Notes under the pieces: model-generated | The model's input: only the letters and a program-made list of their open reading frames with translations | What the model was told of the DNA's origin: nothing | Database searches by the model: none | Shown here: piece after piece, positions 31,555-41,559 of the stretch | How positions within the stretch are numbered: the first letter of the stretch is position 1 | How the letters are laid out: each line of letters starts with the position of its first letter | Source: Guillardia theta CCMP2712 | Lineage: Eukaryota > Cryptophyceae > Pyrenomonadales > Geminigeraceae | Direction of reading: 5' to 3' | Length of the DNA stretch: 64,000 nt | Assembly: GCF_000315625.1 (NCBI RefSeq) | Contig: NW_005434460.1 | Coordinates: 1 to 64,000, forward strand | Program-made: the position numbers and the translations under genes

Positions 31555-32737
31555 TCAGTGCGGCGGTGGTTGGCTGCTCGCCACGGCCTGTGAAGCACCC
31601 ATGCTTTCAAGGCGAATCGACTGAATCCCATACTGTCGCAAGCTCGCCGCCAGGTCTTGGGACGTGAGAACAAGCTGCAGGAGAGTTCAGGAGACAATGA
31701 GGTAAGAGGGGTGTCAGTGCAGTGAGGGAGGGGGGTAGTGCTGTGACGGAAGGGGAAGAGGTAGTGTCCAAGGGGATAAGGAGGTTAGCGGCGGGCGAGA
31801 ACAGGAAGACCAGGGGGATGGAGGGGAAAGGCAGGGGAGGAGGAAGCAGGGGTATGATCTGACCCGCTGATCTTTCTTTGTCTTGTCCTTCGACATTCTC
31901 ATCTTGCACTTGAGCAGCGTCAAAGGCCGTCAACCCCGTCCTCCTCCTCACAAACCTGCTGAAGAGCATCGTGCGCAACGTCTGCTATGAACTTCTGTGC
32001 TGCCACAGAGACCAACTTTGTCCTGATGTCACAAAAGCAGGTAAGTCGTAAAACCCTACTTAGTCTCCCCCTCCTTCCTCCCCCTCCCCAGCCCCCCCCG
32101 TTTCCTGTCCCTGTTCCTTTCCTCGCCCCTAGTTCTCTTCCCCCCCTCGTTCTCGTTTCTCTCTCCTCAAGATCTTCGAACTTTACTTTCCCCCATCTTG
32201 CCAGCATCCTCGTCTTGAAAATCTTCCTCCTTCCTCCTTATCTACTCCACATCAACTGCACATTTCTTCCAACCATCCAACTTGCCCCCCCCCATCCTAC
32301 TCACAGCCTCGGATCCTTGTTCGTGAACCCGACTTTCTTCAGGTAGAACTCAGTGACTGAGTCTGGGATCGTCGGGTGGAACTTGTCGAGGGTCAGGAGC
32401 AGCTGCTCGATCTCCTGGCGTTCTTGGGAGTCCTGCGAGAAGAGGGGAAGAGGAGGAGAGGAGGAGAGGAGGAGAGGAGGAGTGGAGGAGTGAAGTGAGC
32501 GATATCAGAGTTTGTAAGACAGGGGAAGAGAGGAGCAAACGATCTTAGAGCTTCACTTCAACTTACCTTCTGAGGTTCCGCTGGTTTATCTGACATTCCT
32601 GTAGCGCCAGCAATAGTGAATTTAGAAGATTTTCTCTTCTCTAATACTGCACTGATAGCAAGCATATTCTCTGTTCCATCCTCCCCTCCCAGAAGATGGC
32701 TGATCCGCGCAGCTTCTTTTTCAGTGGTTATCTGCAT
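31555..32737 (-). CDS. TAF10: TFIID/SAGA subunit TAF10
   Basis: Histone-fold subunit shared by TFIID and SAGA. Five exons fit in phase: 32737-32567, 32432-32305, 32022-31956, 31908-31864 and 31674-31555, giving 176 residues. The conserved core is clear: FHPTIPDSVTEFYLKKVGF, NKDPRLTKLVSVAAQKFIAD, VAHDALQQCKMRMSKDKTKK, DQRLVLTSQDLAASLRQYGI. Human TAF10 has TIPDAVTGYYLNRAGF, LISLAAQKFISDIANDALQ and TLTMEDLTPALSEYGI at the equivalent places. The N-terminal 70 residues are unconserved, as usual for the family. The first Met is uncertain: ATG at 32737 or the internal one at 32596. It heads towards the plus-strand gene ending at 31263. Confidence 0.93.
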
Positions 32738-33170
32738 TTTTCGCTCCCTCCCATCATCTCTTCATCAACTCACTTCTCTACTTGTCGACACTGTATCCTT
32801 CCCTCTCGTTTCACCTTGTACTCCTATGGTTCATCAGCTGCTCCCTCCCTCTCCCCTCCCTCTCCCCTCCCTCCCCTCCCTCTCCCCTTCCTACCCTTCT
32901 CGACTCCCATTCCCTTCCGCTCCTCGTCTCAACTTGCTGCCCCCGATTTCACACTCTCCTGGACTAAATCCCGAATCGATCAAAGTTTCTGCCTTTCTCA
33001 TCGAGGCGGACTTGGCAACTTGACCCGGCCGCCCGGCCGCCGGGTCCCGGCCCAGCCGGGGTGAAAGGTTGCAGGTGCATCAGTGATGGTTGGAAGTTGT
33101 ATGCTACATGATTACATTGGCCTCCCCCGGTATCGCTAAACTAGCCCCGATAAGTCCGATCCGATAGAAT
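32738..33170. other. Intergenic region, small GC-rich island
   Basis: CTCCC/CCTCCC simple sequence at 32840-32890 and a short GC-rich island at 33020-33060 (cggccgcccggccgccgggt). No gene. Confidence 0.45.
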
Positions 33171-35835
33171 TCAGGTCGCCATCCTTTGCTGTTGTGCCAC
33201 TCCCATCCTCCTATTCATCTTCGACTCCGGTTGATGCACAGGGACGTGCTTGAAGGACTCGGGGGTGGGAAACGACGTTCCCTCCCTCAGGCTTCGCTCC
33301 ACAAGCGCTAGGTAGTGCTGTTGAGGCCCCACGATGCTTCCCGGACGGACGATGCGAAGCCATGAGATGCAGTCGCGTGCTGTCCAGCCATGCACCTCCA
33401 TGATCCACAGAGAGATCAGTGTCGCGCTCCTCCTGCCGCCGTTGGAGCAGTGGACAGCAACTGTCCCCTCCTCCTTGCACACATTCCAAAAGTCCTCCAC
33501 GACCTTGACTGAGGGGATGTACTCGTCCTCGAAGGGCAGGTGGACATGACGGATGCCCTCGTCCTCGAACTCGTTGGGATCGTACTTGAGCTTGTCCCCG
33601 AGCGCCACCACAACCGTCACGTCGAACCGCTTGAACAGGTTGCAGTAGTCCCGCACCACTAGCGTCTCGTGCGCCTCGTCCGGGGCCTTGAGGAGGAGAA
33701 ACTTGTCGCAGGGCTGGTGGAGGAAGAAATTCTGCGGGTTGCCCAGCCAGATGTACTTGTGCACGTCAAAGTTTGCGTAGTGGAACCACCTGAGCTTGGT
33801 TGCCTTCACAAGCCCTCGCAGGCAGTCTAGCAGAGAGATGAAGTAAGAGGCGGGAAGCGAGGAGGAGTCTCTGTACATGACAAAGAGCCGGTTGCCCATG
33901 GCGGCGAAGGTGCGGGAAGTTCGTTCGGGGCTCCAGTCCTCGAACATCATGAGGTAGCAGCTGAGCAGGAAGATGGCGTTGGTGCGGAAGGGGACCTCTT
34001 TCTCTGCGTAGAAGACCAGGTGACGGTCCAGCAGCCGTGGGTCTCCGAGCTTCGACTGCATGTACTCGCAGAAGTTGTAGATGGTCGCGAGGTCGACAGG
34101 TCCGACCTCTGTGCCCAGTTGCTGGTAGGACTCGTGCAGGGTGCTGGAGAAGTAGTAGTACTGGCGGTTCCTAATGATTTCCTGCCGTGTCTGACCCTCA
34201 TTGAGGTGGACGGTGAAGGAAAGCCGGTGGGGGATCAGCTCGTAGATCTTTCCGTACTCGAAGTCGGAGGAAGCACGGTTAAAGGTGGACGCTGAGGAGG
34301 AGGCAGCGGCCGACCCTTTTCTACTCTCGCCCTTGTCCTCGCGATTGGCGGTGAATTTGAGCCTGCTGATGTTGGACTTTCTCTTCTCCGCACTCTGCAT
34401 AAGCATCTTCATGACTCCATGGTTCCCCGTCAGGTTGTCTTGTATCGCATTGAGGAAGTCGACGGCACTGAGCATCCAGCAGTCGCACTTCTCCACCGCT
34501 ACGACATCGCAGAACCTCAACGTGTTCGCGTCTGACTCGTCAGGCAATTTTCCCTTTTCGTCCATCAGCTTGCGGCAGGTTGTGATGAAGCTCATCTCCC
34601 CGAAGAAGTCGCCACTCTCCAGCACCTGCGCAATCCGCCCTTGCAGCACCGCCTTCGCTTCCCCATTCTCGATGAAGTAGAGGCTGTCGCCAAAGGTTCC
34701 TTTCCTGATGATTACCTCGTCCTTCTCAAACACGTGCAGTGTCATCTTCGAGAAGCACGCGTACTTGCTTCTTTCTGACATGCTCTCAAAAAGCTCGCAG
34801 CTTGCCTTGCTCCTGACGTAACTTTGCATGATCCCAAAGTGAACCTGCGGGTTCTCTTTATGCTCAGCCTGCGAGTTGAGCATCGTCGCCTCGAGTACTT
34901 TTCCGGCTCTGATTTCACTGTTGGCCCTCCGAAGCATTCGCTTGCGGTTGACAGAGCCGTCACCGTCATGCTTGTAACTATCAGTTTCGTTGATGCCATT
35001 CCCGTCCTCCGAACACGGCGCCATCCTTGTTTCATGCTTCCCTTGCAGACTGCTGGGGTCGGATCGAATTTCAGTCGCAAACTTAAGGCTCCCAGGAACG
35101 CCGATGGCTCCCTCGGGCCCGTCAATCTTTCGCTTCTCTGCAGCTTCCCGCAAGTATCTGCCATTACGTGAGGGTAACAGACCTCTCCGAGGCTGGCGCA
35201 CCTGACCACGGCGTTGAGACCAGGAGGATCATCGCGCAGGATCGCAAGGAAGTCCTTCACCGTGAGCTCAAGGCACCTGCACGGCTCGACTGCTTGGATC
35301 GTGGCATACCGCTGCACTTTCATGGCGTGCTTCATCATCATTTCGCTGTCCATTCGCGATTGGCTCTCCTCGATGAAGATTTCGATACTCGCTATGAAGC
35401 AAAACTCGCCGAAGAAATCACCTGCGTTCAGCTTCGCTTTGACCTTACCATTCTTAAACACCGTCGCTTCTCCGACATCCAAGAAATACTGCGAAAGAAT
35501 CAGCCACTCGCGTCGACCCGTCGCAAGCAGACCATAGACGTGCCGATGGTTGCCTCCTCGATGATGACCTCTCCCTTCTGGAAGCTCTTCACCTTCATAC
35601 GGGAGATGCACTCGTCGCGACATCGGGCAGACATGGAGTCGAGGAGCTGGGAGGTAGCTTTGCTGCATACCTCCTCGCTTTGGAAGCAGAGGGAAGGAGA
35701 GATTTGCGGGCAAGAGATGAGCCTCGATCGGCTTCGAGCACTAGGCGACAGCGATCTCGGCCTGTTGTCATGGTGGTCATGAGAGGTGGGCGTAGTTCCT
35801 GAGCTTTGAGTCCTATAGTCTTGACCCCAGTGCAT
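33171..35835 (-). CDS. Two cyclic-nucleotide-binding domains fused to CDC14-type phosphatase
   Basis: Three exons in phase: 35835-35533, 35488-35202 and 35157-33171, giving about 858 residues with introns of 44 nt. Each cNBD has the expected start: MKVKSFQKGEVIIEEATIG, TSMYFLDVGEATVFKNGKV, GDFFGEFCFI in the first and LHVFEKDEVIIRKG, GDSLYFIENGEAKAVLQG, ESGDFFGEMSFI in the second. In both, about 20-25 extra residues separate FGE from the next strand (QRYATIQAVE; LRFCDVVAVE), so the phosphate-binding cassette is atypical. The last 380 residues match CDC14: YELIPHRLSFTVHL, YYYFSSTLHESYQQLGTEVG, PVDLATIYNFCEYM, DCLRGLVKATKL, FDVTVVVALGDK, HLPFEDEYIPS, VAVHCSNGGRRSATLIS and RIVRPGSIVGPQQHYL. The CX5R site is intact (C-SNGGR-R). 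CDC14 phosphatases act on Cdk sites in mitotic exit and at cilia. Nucleotide control is inference. Confidence 0.88.
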
Positions 35836-37689
35836 CTTGATAGAGAGCGAGGGGATCAAGCAGATCAATCCAGCAGCTTTCACTTGCCAACTTGTCCACT
35901 CGATCTGGTTCCCAGCGTAGACAGCGTCATCGCAAACCTGCGAAGGTGCGGAGATAAGCAAGATTAAAAGCTAGATTGCACGAAAGGCATTGAGTTAATC
36001 TGAATATCATTCCACCTATTCTAATCTATCCTTTGATACGGGGAGAAACGAGGAGGAAGGGAAAGATGTACGTGGAGGCATGAACGCCTTGGCGGGGACA
36101 GAAGTGTATCGTTCCAGACTACACCTTCAATCTATCTATCGCACCATTATTCCTTCTTCAGCCAAAATCTCTGTAAAATCTGAATCGTAAACCCCATGGT
36201 GCTCAACATGTCTTGCCTGGCTTGCCATATCTCCCATACCCACTCTCTCCGTCCCTCTCCTGTTGTCTTCTCTTTCCTGTTCTCACTTCCTTCCTCTTCA
36301 TCTCTTTCTTAATAATTTGTCTCTTGTTGTTCCTCTCCTGCATTTTTCATCGCTTCTCCTCCCCATCTTCGCTCACATCGCTCCTCCATCTTCTGCATGT
36401 TGAGAACGAACCAAACCAAAGGCGATATGAAATCAAGATCCTCGAAGGGTGGGGTAGTCGATATTGAACCAGGGGGTACTGAATTCCAACAGGGCAAGGG
36501 GGTAGGGTACTTTTGAAAGGAGTATATCCTTTTAATGGGGGTGGAATACAGTCAAAACTCCATAGTCCCTGGGGGTACAATCATTGAGGGGTACTCGATA
36601 TTAGTGGGTAGGGTCAGAGTTCAGAGTGTGTGTAAATGGGTGGGGTTATTCAACGCGTCCGAAGTTGGGTGGGGTCAATAAAACCAGGTTCATTTATACC
36701 ACCCCATCCACTTGATGTAAATTGAGTACCCCCTCTTTAATTATCTATAACAGGGGTACAATAGAAGGATATCCCTCCATGAGTAGGTAGGGTCATGAAA
36801 CACACCGGTCCTCGACAGTGACCAATTTACTTAACATATCACTCAACTATATTGACTATTGTATTTCTTTACTATCTCATGGGGATCAAAACTTCGTCAA
36901 GAACCGAAAAGAACTCTTTTCAATATGTGCACTTTAGGGGATTTGGCACCCTCATCCCCCCACTGCTCCGCTCTTATTGAATCCTGCATTGATGCAGCAT
37001 TGATGCCAGTGCTGGCATTCATGTGAATCCCCTTGCCAGCCCGCTCAGCAGACCCAGCAGCAGATCCAGCAGCAGACCCAGCAGCAGACCCAGCAGCAGA
37101 TCCAGCAGCAGTTGCTAGCCCAGTTTCAGCCAAGTTCTGCCCAGTTCCCTCTTGCTCTTGCTCTTGCTCTTGCTCTTGCTCCTGCACTGATCAGTTGATT
37201 CCTGCTGTTCTGCCTGCTTATGCAGACCCTGTTCCTGACCTCTTTTCCGTCCTGCCCTGTGCTCTCATTACCTGTCTCGCTGTCCTCTCCTACAAGGCTG
37301 CCAACTAATCCTGCATGCAGTCCTCTAGCCTCTCAGTGCTCTTGCACTGCCTTCGGGAGTGTCAGGTGGTCTGAAAGATCCTCTCGCTCGTTGTCTAGCT
37401 TCTGCCTTTTCACCTAGCTCCTCTCGCTCGTTGTCTAGCTTCTGCCTCTTCACCTAGCTTGCTCTAGCGCAGCCTGCGGTACTCCTGCTTTCCTGTCTGC
37501 TCACAGTCCTCCTCATCTGAGCCCTCTTCTTCCTCTTCTTCCTCCTGCAATCACTTTCACCCTCAAGAGCATCAAGCCTGCCGTGCGACTCCCACTCTAC
37601 ACTCCTGTCCTGTTAGCTTCCAGTGCCTCACTCCTGCTTCAGCCTCGTCCTGAGAAACACACGCAATTTCACCAGCTGAGCAAAGCAAC
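35836..37689. other. Large intergenic region with G-run words and short tandem repeats
   Basis: The frame of the CDC14 gene stays open upstream to 35961, so a 5' exon may lie here. 36440-36800 is dense in gggggtac, gggtggggt and taccccct words. 37040-37110 repeats CAGCAGACC/CAGCAGATC units; 37150-37182 is GCTCTT; 37376-37460 has a duplicated 45-bp stretch (cctctcgctcgttgtctagc). No gene is convincing. Confidence 0.45.
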
Positions 37690-39220
37690 ATGAGGGGCTC
37701 GATGAAGCTTTTGCTTCTCAGCGTTGTCCTGGTAGCATGCCCCGTTGAAAGTTGGCTCGGCAGAGGAGAGGCGTCGACCATGTTCGTTCCACACTTCGCG
37801 CTCAAGAGCCCGGGAAGCAAGCGAGTGCGACATTGCTCGCGGTATCCAGGAGTTTCGAATCGTGCAGCTTGCATATGCATGAAGGAGCGGATCCTGATAG
37901 TTGGTGGAACAGGTAAGTGTGCTTGCCCCCTCTTGATCTCATTGGGCACTGAGTGATGGAGGGCAGGAAGGATAGGGACGGCTGTGGCGTCTCACCTCAT
38001 CAAGAGAGCTCAAGGCAGTCAGACAGACATCGTCCTCGCTGGTAGAGACTCGAGGAAAGGAGAGGCTGCGGTGCGTGAGGTAATGGCGGACATTGGCCGG
38101 AGTGAAACTTTTGAACCTTGCGTCTCCTTCCAACGGCTGGACTGGCGCGACGAGATCGAACTGAACAACGTGATGCAACGCGGCTGGACGTCTGTCATCA
38201 ACACGGCTGGTTGTTCTTCCTGATACCTTCGAAATCCTCATGATTTGCCTCTAGGGCCCTTTCTTGGGATCCGCCCGAGCATCCTGCAAGCTGCGATCAA
38301 GCATAAGATCCCCTCCTACGTCGATGTTGCCGATCCCACGAGCTACCTTGCGGACGCTCTTGCGCTAGATGATGCGGCTCGTTCAGCTGGCACCTGCGCG
38401 GTAGTTGCAGGAGGTGCGTTTCCTGGTCTGTCAAACTTGATTGCAATGGAAGCTGTGGAGCAGCTGCAGCTGGAAGAGAGTGGAGGACGAGTGCAGGACC
38501 TGAACTTCGACTACTTCACCGCAGGGCTGGGAGGGAGCGGAGAGGTCAATCTTTTGATCACCAACCTTGGCTTTGGAGAGGAGGTCGAGGTCTTTCAGCA
38601 AGGCGTTCTCAGCCCCATTCTCAGAGCTGGGTTGGACCAGAAGCAGGTAGACTTCTTCTTTGACGAGGAGGACGCGAGCAAGGCCAAGATTGGGACGGTG
38701 AACACTTGGTTGTGGCCCTTCCCCGAGGGGAGGACTGTAGCCGAACAGGTGGAGGTAGCAGGAGGCTCGCGGGTAGCGATGGGAACCGCCCCTGATATAT
38801 GGAATGTTGTGATGAACCTGCTGGTCCGCCTAATCCCCCGATCTTGGTGGAAGCAGGAGAATTTCTCGCAAGCCCTTGCGACCTTCTCGAAGCCCCTCGT
38901 TGCCTTCACGGACATGTTCGTCGGAGAGACTCACGGGATCAGGGTCGAGGTATTTGCATGCATTTCAATCCTTCACTTGTTTTCAGGAGTTACAACTAGA
39001 GAAGCGGAATTTGATTCTAAATGTTTAACAGGCGACGAGCACAAGCGGGAAGACAATCGTCTGCATTCAAGCGCACGAGAGTTTTCGAACGTGTGTGGTA
39101 AGTGAACGTCAGGAGCTGAGGAGTCCAGCTGACACTCAGCAGGGTCAATCATGCGCTGAGTTTCTTCTGCACCTCAACAGGAGGAGGAGGGAGGACCCGC
39201 AGCATCAAGACGGAGTGTGA
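37690..39220 (+). CDS. Saccharopine-dehydrogenase-like NAD(P)-binding protein
   Basis: Five exons in phase: 37690-37912, 37967-38209, 38255-38949, 39032-39097 and 39143-39220, giving 434 residues. The N-terminus is a signal peptide (MKLLLLSVVLVACPVES) followed by a Trp/Arg/Ser segment, so entry into the secretory or plastid pathway is likely; the +1 residue would be Trp rather than Phe. The Rossmann fold is clear: ERILIVGGTG-RIGTAVASHL, DIVLAGRDSRKGE and VINTAGPFLGIRP. Then come YVDVADPTSYL and GGAFPGLSNLIAMEAVEQL, typical of the saccharopine dehydrogenase N-terminal family. The last short exons (TSGKTIVCIQAHESF; GQSCAEFLLHLNRR) complete the fold. The exact substrate is unknown; most algal members are not true lysine-pathway enzymes. 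The frame after 39220 is not needed and abuts the next, convergent gene. Confidence 0.8.
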
Positions 39221-39375
39221 GAGCTTTCGAGCTTCCGCGTTACCTTGTTGACCGCTCGCAGGTTTCTCCCCGAGCGATTGTGCCAGAGCTCGCAGGAGCG
39301 AAAGAGCTTGCTGAAGGCGATGACGTCGACGCCGGGAACTTTGACGTACCGTTACAAACAGACGGCCTGACCTCC

Positions 39376-41100
39376 CTAGCCTGCCTGCCTGCTCGCGCAC
39401 GTGGGGAACGCGAGGCCCTGCAGCTCCACGTCATCGCCATGAGCAGCCGCACAGTCCGGTAGCCAGTGAGCGAATTTCTCGGAGTTGGCGAGGACGTAGC
39501 GAGGAAGACCATAGCAGGATGGATTGAGGTTGAGACCCCCGTGCCTCTCGTCCTTCTTCCTGTTCCCCATCCTGTCAGAGTTGAAGTAGTCAAGGCCGCT
39601 GTTGATCGCCTCCTCGATCCTCTCAGCGTCGAGCCACTCGGCCGTGTTGAGCTCCTGGTGCGTAAAGGCCTTCACTTTCTCCATCACTCCGCTCACATTC
39701 GAGAAGAAGCTGCAGTGCCATGCACCGCTCTCGATCGCCGTGTGCTCCCTCCCCATCCTCCCCATCCTCACCTGCTGCAGACTCACCCCCTTTCCGTCCC
39801 CGAAGTCCACTTGTGCAGCCCGAACGACCTGAGGATGCTTCCACTGGCCCTGGAACTCCCACTGGAACTTGAAGTTGAAGAAGCGCGAGTACAGCCATGC
39901 AGGGCTGGAGGGCCCGTCGCATCTCCTCAGGAGGTCGAGCACGTAGGGGACGGGGATCTCGTCGACATCGGCGATGACGATCAGGTCGGTAGGATGGATG
40001 CCGTGCATCCCTCGCGTCATGGCGTTCCTCTGGAAGTTCTCCAGCACCCATGGGTCCTTGTCGTTGGGAAGGTCGTCAACGATGACGTGGCGAATCTTGT
40101 GGAGGAACTGGCGGTACCTGTGCTTGTTCTCCTGGAAGAAGAGTTTCTTGGGCATGTTCGAGTGAGTCCTTGTGGCCTCAACAAGCACAAACATGTGCAC
40201 AACATCGTTCAGCTCGTTGAGCCGCACCTCCAGCATGTCTAGCTCGTTGAAGAGCTGGAAGGCATCCCATATTCTGCGGGTTCGCTGTCTCTCACGCCAT
40301 CCGACGTCCTCGCAGCTGTCGCTAGGGTCCAGCTGCTTCCATTCCACCTGCTCGTTGACAAGGAGCCACCCATCGACGACCTCCGCACGGGCAAGTTCCT
40401 CCTGGCTGAGGAAGGGGTTGTACTTCTCTACATCCTCAAGCTCCCAACTCTCAGGATCTCCGTACTCTCCTCCTCCGCTCTCAAGCCTGACCATCAACCT
40501 GGGTCCTTCTGCTGTCACCTGTCCCTCCTCATCAACGACATCCAGTGTGAGCAAGTGCTCCTCCTGCGACAACTCGGGGATTTGCACCATGAAGACCATG
40601 TTCCCGTCATGTTCATGAGCAAAGTAATCCACCAGCAGACCGTCGACGCCCAGCACTGATCGGCATGGCTCCCTCGCTCCAAACTCTATGATGAGCGACC
40701 CAGAGATGGCAGAAGCATTGGCGGGAGAGATCCAGAAGAGAGGAGAGGACAAGGGTTGTGCCGCGATTTCATGCTGTCCGCTGCAAGGACAGATGCGCAG
40801 CAAGAGCACGGCAACGATTGAGATCAAAGACGAGAAGGATAAGTCGAAGAGAAATGAGAGAAAGGAGGAGGAGCGGTAGGAGGAGCGGGAGCGGGAGGGG
40901 GAGGGGGAGCGGGAGGGGGAGCGGGAGGGGGAGCGGGAGGGAGAGGAGCGAAAGCGAGAGAAGGTGAAGTGCGAGGAGCAGGAGTGTGATGAGGGTAAGT
41001 GGAAGGACAGGGAGGAGGAGAGGTGGCGAGAGGGAGGGGGGCGGGAGGAGGAGGGGGGAGGCGAGGAAGAAGCAGGCGCCGTAACGACTTCAGACGCCAT
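39376..41100 (-). CDS. GT17 family N-acetylglucosaminyltransferase-like
   Basis: A single exon of about 574 residues. GT17 contains MGAT3, which adds bisecting GlcNAc to N-glycans in the Golgi. The N-terminus is Ser/Pro-rich with RSPSRSPSRSPS repeats, then an anchor (FSSLISIVAVLLLRICPC) giving type II topology. The catalytic region has DAFQLFNELDMLEVRLNEL, VHMFVLVEATRTHSNMPK, KIRHVIVDDLP, NFQRNAMTRGMHG, LIVIADVDEIPVPYVLDLL (DVDE metal/nucleotide motif), FNFKFQWEF, ESGAWHCSFFSNVSGVMEKV and SGLDYFN. These are the family signatures in the right order. The Met at 41100 begins low-complexity sequence, so the true start could be internal. Acceptor specificity cannot be read from the sequence. Confidence 0.88.
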   Translation of the reverse strand: MASEVVTAPASSSPPPSSSRPPPSRHLSSSLSFHLPSSHSCSSHFTFSRFRSSPSRSPSRSPSRSPSPSRSRSSYRSSSFLSFLFDLSFSSLISIVAVLLLRICPCSGQHEIAAQPLSSPLFWISPANASAISGSLIIEFGAREPCRSVLGVDGLLVDYFAHEHDGNMVFMVQIPELSQEEHLLTLDVVDEEGQVTAEGPRLMVRLESGGGEYGDPESWELEDVEKYNPFLSQEELARAEVVDGWLLVNEQVEWKQLDPSDSCEDVGWRERQRTRRIWDAFQLFNELDMLEVRLNELNDVVHMFVLVEATRTHSNMPKKLFFQENKHRYRQFLHKIRHVIVDDLPNDKDPWVLENFQRNAMTRGMHGIHPTDLIVIADVDEIPVPYVLDLLRRCDGPSSPAWLYSRFFNFKFQWEFQGQWKHPQVVRAAQVDFGDGKGVSLQQVRMGRMGREHTAIESGAWHCSFFSNVSGVMEKVKAFTHQELNTAEWLDAERIEEAINSGLDYFNSDRMGNRKKDERHGGLNLNPSCYGLPRYVLANSEKFAHWLPDCAAAHGDDVELQGLAFPTCASRQAG

Positions 41101-41263
41101 GCTGCCTCATACAGCCCGCCTCAGTCGCCCGTCTTATCTACACCGGTTGATGACACCCCCGGCCTTTTCGATCCTAATTGGTACTGGGGTACCAATGGTC
41201 CCCTGCCCCTTCCACAATTCTTCTTCCTTGCCTTCCCCCCCCCCTCCCCCCCCTCCCTACCTT

Positions 41264-41363
41264 NNNNNNNNNNNNNNNNNNNNNNNNNNNNNNNNNNNNN
41301 NNNNNNNNNNNNNNNNNNNNNNNNNNNNNNNNNNNNNNNNNNNNNNNNNNNNNNNNNNNNNNN
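41264..41363. other. Assembly gap (100 N)
   Basis: Exactly 100 N, a usual placeholder for a gap of unknown size, inside a CCCTCC/CCTGCCTC polypyrimidine tract at 41215-41525. Confidence 0.98.
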
Positions 41364-41559
41364 GCCCTCCCCTCCGCCTCCCTCCCTCCTTCCCGCCTCC
41401 TTCCCGCCTCCCTGCCTCCCTGCCTCCCTGCCTCCCTGCCTCCCTGCCTCCCTCCTCCTCCTTGCCTCCCTGCCTCCCCCTTCTCCTTGCCTCCTCCTCC
41501 TCCTTCTCCTCCCTCCTTCCTCATCCTCTGACAAGCCTGCATATTGCCCTCCTCCTCCC

